Source: Candidatus Saccharicenans subterraneus
GTDB lineage: Bacteria > Acidobacteriota > Aminicenantia > Aminicenantales > Saccharicenantaceae
Reading direction: 5' to 3'
Length of the DNA: 64,000 nt
NCBI GenBank assembly: GCA_003426165.1
Contig: QUAH01000001.1
Location: 1-64,000 of the forward strand
The notes under the pieces: generated by a model
What the model was told of the DNA's origin: nothing
The model's input: the letters and a program-made list of their open reading frames with translations, nothing else
Database searches by the model: none
In this document: positions 61,484-64,000 of the stretch, piece by piece
How positions within the stretch are numbered: position 1 is the first letter of the stretch
How the letters are laid out: each line of letters begins with the position of its first letter
Translations under genes and position numbers: made by a program

Positions 61484-62815
61484 TCACTTTAGAAGGTGGA
61501 TCAGGTTGTTAATTTCTCTGTTGAATTCCTGATCATGTTCTCTTAATTTTTCTATTTTCCTTATACTGTGCAGAACAGTGGTGTGATGCTTGCCGCCGAA
61601 TTTTTTGCCGATCTCTGGCAGCGAGTTATCGGTTAGCTCCTTGGCCAGATACATGGCCACCTGTCTGGGGAAGGCGACTCGCGGAGAATTATTTTTTGAC
61701 TTCAGCTCGGACGGCTTGATTTTATACTGGGTGCAGACCACCTTCTGTATTTTTTCCACGGTTATGATATTGGCTGAGGCATCGAGCAGGCCCTTCAGCG
61801 CTTCCTTGGCCAGCTCCAGGTCTATCCTGGAACCTTTGAGCGAAGCATAGGCGATAACCCGGCGCAGATAACCTTCTAGTTCTCTGATATTGGAATGAAC
61901 CTTGTCGGCAATGTACAGGGCCACCGGTTCGGGCAGGGCAATATCTTCCATCTCGGCCTTTTTCTTCAGGATGGCAATCCGGGTTTCAATGTCGGGTGGG
62001 CGCAGGTCGGCGATCAGGCCCCACTCAAAGCGAGAGCGGAAGCGGTCTTCCAGGTGCGGAATATCCTTGGGCGGACAGTCGCTGGAAATCACTATCTGCT
62101 TCTGGCTGTCGTAGAGATGGTTAAAGGTATGGAAGAATTCTTCCTTGGTTCTCTCCCGGCCAGATATGTAATGGATGTCATCCATCAACAGGACGTCAAC
62201 TGCCCGGTACTTCTGCCTGAACTCCAGGATTTTCCCGTACTGGAGATGGTTGATGAGTTCGTTCATGAAGCGCTCGGTGGTAACGTATAGAACTTTAAGC
62301 CGGGCATTGCTGCCCATGATCTGATGGCCGATGGCGTTCATCAGGTGGGTCTTGCCCAGCCCGGCCCCGCCGTAGATGTACAGCGGGTTGTAGGACTTGG
62401 CCGGGTTCTTGGCCACAGCTATGGCTGCGGCGTGGGCAAATTGATTACAGCTGCCGACGACGAAATTTTCAAAGGTGTAGTTGGGGTTGAGGTTGGCCAC
62501 CTGGGTCACCGCCTGGTGGAGCTTTCTCTCGTCAGGAGAATTACGGAGAAAGGAGGCGGGGGTCTCGTCGTAAATGTACTTAATGTCGAAGTTCTTGTTG
62601 AATAGTTCCTGGCAGCATTCGTTAATCAGGCGCGAATAGTGGAAACTCAGCCAGTCTTTGAAGTAGGCGTTTGGGACCTTGATGTACAGGGTTTCCCCTT
62701 CCTCTCCGATGTAAGAGGTGGGCTCGAACCAGGTTTCGAAGGCCTGTCCCTCAACCCGGTTCTTGACCTCGGCCAGTATCCTGTTCCAGGGATTAACTTT
62801 ATCTTCAAACTTCAT
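61484..62815 (-). CDS. dnaA: Chromosomal replication initiator DnaA
   Basis: 443 residues. Domain I (about 1-75), a short linker, the AAA+ domain III with Walker A GGAGLGKTHLM and Walker B LLMDDIHY, and the DNA-binding domain IV with FGGKHHTTVLHSIRKIE. It binds DnaA boxes and opens the origin. ATG 62815 is preferred; the frame continues upstream to 62908 through the DnaA boxes, which is a non-coding region by homology. No clear Shine-Dalgarno is seen. Confidence 0.96.
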   Translation of the reverse strand: MKFEDKVNPWNRILAEVKNRVEGQAFETWFEPTSYIGEEGETLYIKVPNAYFKDWLSFHYSRLINECCQELFNKNFDIKYIYDETPASFLRNSPDERKLHQAVTQVANLNPNYTFENFVVGSCNQFAHAAAIAVAKNPAKSYNPLYIYGGAGLGKTHLMNAIGHQIMGSNARLKVLYVTTERFMNELINHLQYGKILEFRQKYRAVDVLLMDDIHYISGRERTKEEFFHTFNHLYDSQKQIVISSDCPPKDIPHLEDRFRSRFEWGLIADLRPPDIETRIAILKKKAEMEDIALPEPVALYIADKVHSNIRELEGYLRRVIAYASLKGSRIDLELAKEALKGLLDASANIITVEKIQKVVCTQYKIKPSELKSKNNSPRVAFPRQVAMYLAKELTDNSLPEIGKKFGGKHHTTVLHSIRKIEKLREHDQEFNREINNLIHLLK

Positions 62816-62828
62816 GACGCGCCAAAAG

Positions 62829-62860
62829 ATTTCCACAAAATTTTCCACAACTGTGGAAAA
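62829..62860. promoter_or_regulatory. DnaA-box cluster upstream of dnaA (possible oriC or autoregulatory site)
   Basis: TTTTCCACA (62841-62849) and its inverted copy TGTGGAAAA (62852-62860) match TTWTNCACA perfectly and face each other 2 bases apart. A third site, ATTTCCACA (62829-62837), has one mismatch. An AT-rich segment lies at 62926-62960. Position next to dnaA fits an origin or dnaA autoregulation. Confidence 0.6.
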
Positions 62861-63086
62861 CGCCCCCGCCGGTAAAACTGGTGGGGGAATCGCCAAAAAT
62901 ATTACCACCTGGCCGGTCAGAATTCAAGAAAATTTTTAAATAATTTCAAAACAAAAACCAGAAGCAGGGCGAGTTATGTGCTGACCGCGTTTCTGGCGGG
63001 GTGGCCACCGCCGGGAAGGGGGCCACGGGTCATTGGTCTGCAGCCGGCTGGCCTCCGCCCGCAGCCTAAAAAGTTACCGCCCTCAG
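62861..63086. other. Rest of the dnaA-rpmB intergenic region
   Basis: Part of a 348-base gene-free stretch between divergent dnaA and rpmB. Apart from the AT-rich tract at about 62926-62960 and the DnaA boxes beside it, I see no gene or RNA. Confidence 0.4.
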
Positions 63087-63115
63087 TTGCGCCGGGCCAT
63101 TTTTTATGCTATACA
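63087..63115 (+). promoter_or_regulatory. Candidate promoter of rpmB
   Basis: TTGCGC (63087-63092), a 17-base spacer and TATACA (63110-63115). Leader about 42 bases. Confidence 0.5.
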
Positions 63116-63163
63116 GATATTTCCAAAAGAGAACGGTAAATCTCAAGAAAGCGAGACAATCAC

Positions 63164-63355
63164 ATGGCCAGAGAATGTCATATCTGCCATAAAGGACCGA
63201 TTTTTGGACACAGCATCAGCCATTCCAACAAGGCTTCGGCGAAAAAATGGAGCGCCAACCTCCAGCGGGTTAAAGCCAGGACGGAAGACGGTGTCCGGAC
63301 CATCTGGGTCTGCACCCGCTGCCTGCGCTCGGGCCGGGTCCAGAAAGCGGTCTGA
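63164..63355 (+). CDS. rpmB: 50S ribosomal protein L28
   Basis: 63 residues. Begins MARECHICHKGPIFGHSISH and has a later VCTRCLRSG; the two CxxC pairs form the zinc-binding version of L28. Stop codon lies 2 bases from the convergent RelA/SpoT stop. Confidence 0.96.
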   Translation: MARECHICHKGPIFGHSISHSNKASAKKWSANLQRVKARTEDGVRTIWVCTRCLRSGRVQKAV

Positions 63356-63357
63356 GT

Positions 63358-64000
63358 TCAAGCCCTTTCCACCGAATCGATTTCTTTCAACCGGCTGATC
63401 TTGTCTTTGATTTTCTGAAGGTGGTCGAGGTCTTCGATCGTGATTTCCAGCGAGATGCAGGCCCGCCCGTCGCCGCTGGTGCTGACCTCGGCCCTGGAAA
63501 TATTTCCTTTCTGCTCGGCCACGGCTGAAGCCACCCGGGCCAGCACTCCCGGCGAATCTTTGGCCCTGATGAGCAATCTGGCCCGGAAGGTTCCGCGAAA
63601 GGCCGGGTCCCAGGCCACCTCCACCAGGCGCTGGCTGTCAAGTATTTCCTTCTGGACCAGGTAGCAGCGCTGGGCATGGACGGTCAAGCCCTTGCCGGTG
63701 GTCAGGTAGCCGACCACCGATTCGCCCTTGATGGGAGCGCAGCAGCGGGCCAGGGTGATCATCTGCTCGTCGAGGTTCTTTATCATCAGACCCTGGGCCG
63801 GGCCGCGACCCGAAAATTTTTCCACCATCTTTTTTAAGATCCCCGGCGGGGGCGTTTCTTCGGACAGCTGTCCCCAGGCCAGCCTTTCCATGAATTTTTT
63901 ATCGATGACTATCTTGCCCAGGCCCGCCAGGAGGAAAAAATCTTCCAGGCTATTGAGGCGTAGCCTGAACTCCTGGGCCAGCCTGTCCTTCAGGGCGGAT
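63358..64000 (-). CDS. RelA/SpoT-family (p)ppGpp synthetase/hydrolase, C-terminal part (truncated by window)
   Basis: The frame is open to the window edge and its 5' end lies beyond position 64000; 213 complete codons plus the stop are visible. The conserved-cysteine region is ARCCAPIKGESVVGYLT then GLTVHAQRC, followed by an ACT domain (ARLLIRAKDSPGVLARVASA, about the last 75 residues). These are the regulatory C-terminal domains of long RSH proteins. Whether it has synthetase, hydrolase or both cannot be told here. Confidence 0.92.
   Translation of the reverse strand, partial: SALKDRLAQEFRLRLNSLEDFFLLAGLGKIVIDKKFMERLAWGQLSEETPPPGILKKMVEKFSGRGPAQGLMIKNLDEQMITLARCCAPIKGESVVGYLTTGKGLTVHAQRCYLVQKEILDSQRLVEVAWDPAFRGTFRARLLIRAKDSPGVLARVASAVAEQKGNISRAEVSTSGDGRACISLEITIEDLDHLQKIKDKISRLKEIDSVERA

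Noticed and set aside
62816-62908. N-terminal extension of DnaA
   Set aside because: It reads through the DnaA boxes; DnaA domain I starts near residue 1 of the shorter form.
1-64000. Insertion sequences, prophage or plasmid genes
   Set aside because: No transposase, integrase or phage protein was seen; genes are housekeeping or accessory chromosomal types.
1-64000. tRNA or rRNA genes
   Set aside because: No cloverleaf-like T-arm consensus with an acceptor stem and no rRNA sequence was recognised by eye; a covariance-model scan would be decisive.

Overview
The window looks like a chromosomal segment near the replication origin of a Gram-negative-type, probably anaerobic bacterium with GC-rich genes. 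A double membrane is implied by YidC with a large periplasmic domain, two TolC-type outer-membrane proteins, KdsC (Kdo synthesis) and a DUF5916 outer-membrane protein. The mix of CarD, bactofilin, an acidobacterial-looking Hfq-like protein, DUF5916, archaeal-type phosphoglycerate mutase and a complex-I-like [NiFe]-hydrogenase suggests the Acidobacteriota/Aminicenantes area. That placement is inferred from gene content only; the window has no rRNA or tRNA gene.

Layout, left to right. (1) 0-3.3 kb: an amino-acid permease and a radical SAM/SPASM protein. (2) 3.5-8.4 kb, minus strand: pyrG-kdsC-phosphomannomutase-mannose-1-P guanylyltransferase, a nucleotide/surface-sugar operon. (3) 8.4-9.2 kb: a gene-poor stretch with three perfect 24-bp palindromes exactly 45 bp apart. 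(4) 9.2-17.6 kb, minus strand: rpmH-rnpA-yidD-yidC-khpB, then mnmE-mnmG-parA-parB-bactofilin, with a perfect parS palindrome inside the mnmG/parA junction. (5) 17.7-21.4 kb: carD, a CNNM-type transporter and smpB (+), facing pdxA and an Hfq-like gene (-). (6) 21.7-27.6 kb: a heavy-metal RND efflux operon led by a small His/Cys-containing membrane ORF. (7) 27.8-36.5 kb, minus strand: ECF sigma, zinc anti-sigma, Spy/CpxP-like protein, MacA-type adaptor, ABC ATPase, FtsX-type permease, TolC and DUF5916 protein in one tight operon. (8) 36.6-42.3 kb: PsiE-like protein, apgM, an AMIN-amidase, DUF362 protein and a polyferredoxin membrane protein. (9) 42.5-45.9 kb, minus strand: yceD-rpmF and fabG-acpP-fabF without plsX/fabH/fabD. 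(10) 46-50.1 kb: a small conserved-looking ORF, polA and a GNAT protein. (11) 50.3-60.3 kb: a 12-gene operon for a group-4-type [NiFe]-hydrogenase with complex-I-like membrane subunits, ending in a HycI-like maturation protease. (12) 60.3-64 kb: dnaN, dnaA with DnaA boxes, rpmB and the 3' end of a RelA/SpoT gene.

The most striking system is the hydrogenase operon. It has hydrogenase-type Ni and Fe-S ligands but carries NuoA-, NuoJ- and NuoK-like subunits and three antiporter-like subunits, and has no NuoE/F/G. The expected role is ferredoxin-linked, ion-pumping H2 metabolism.

A second recurring signal is promoter placement. Several good sigma-70-type promoters (mnmE, carD, efflux operon, apgM, hydrogenase operon) have the -10 box ending only 6-9 bases before the ATG, which predicts leaderless or nearly leaderless mRNAs. 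Where a Shine-Dalgarno sequence or promoter position argued for it, I moved starts inward (pyrG, parA, dnaA, acpP, the Hfq-like gene, fabF and others).
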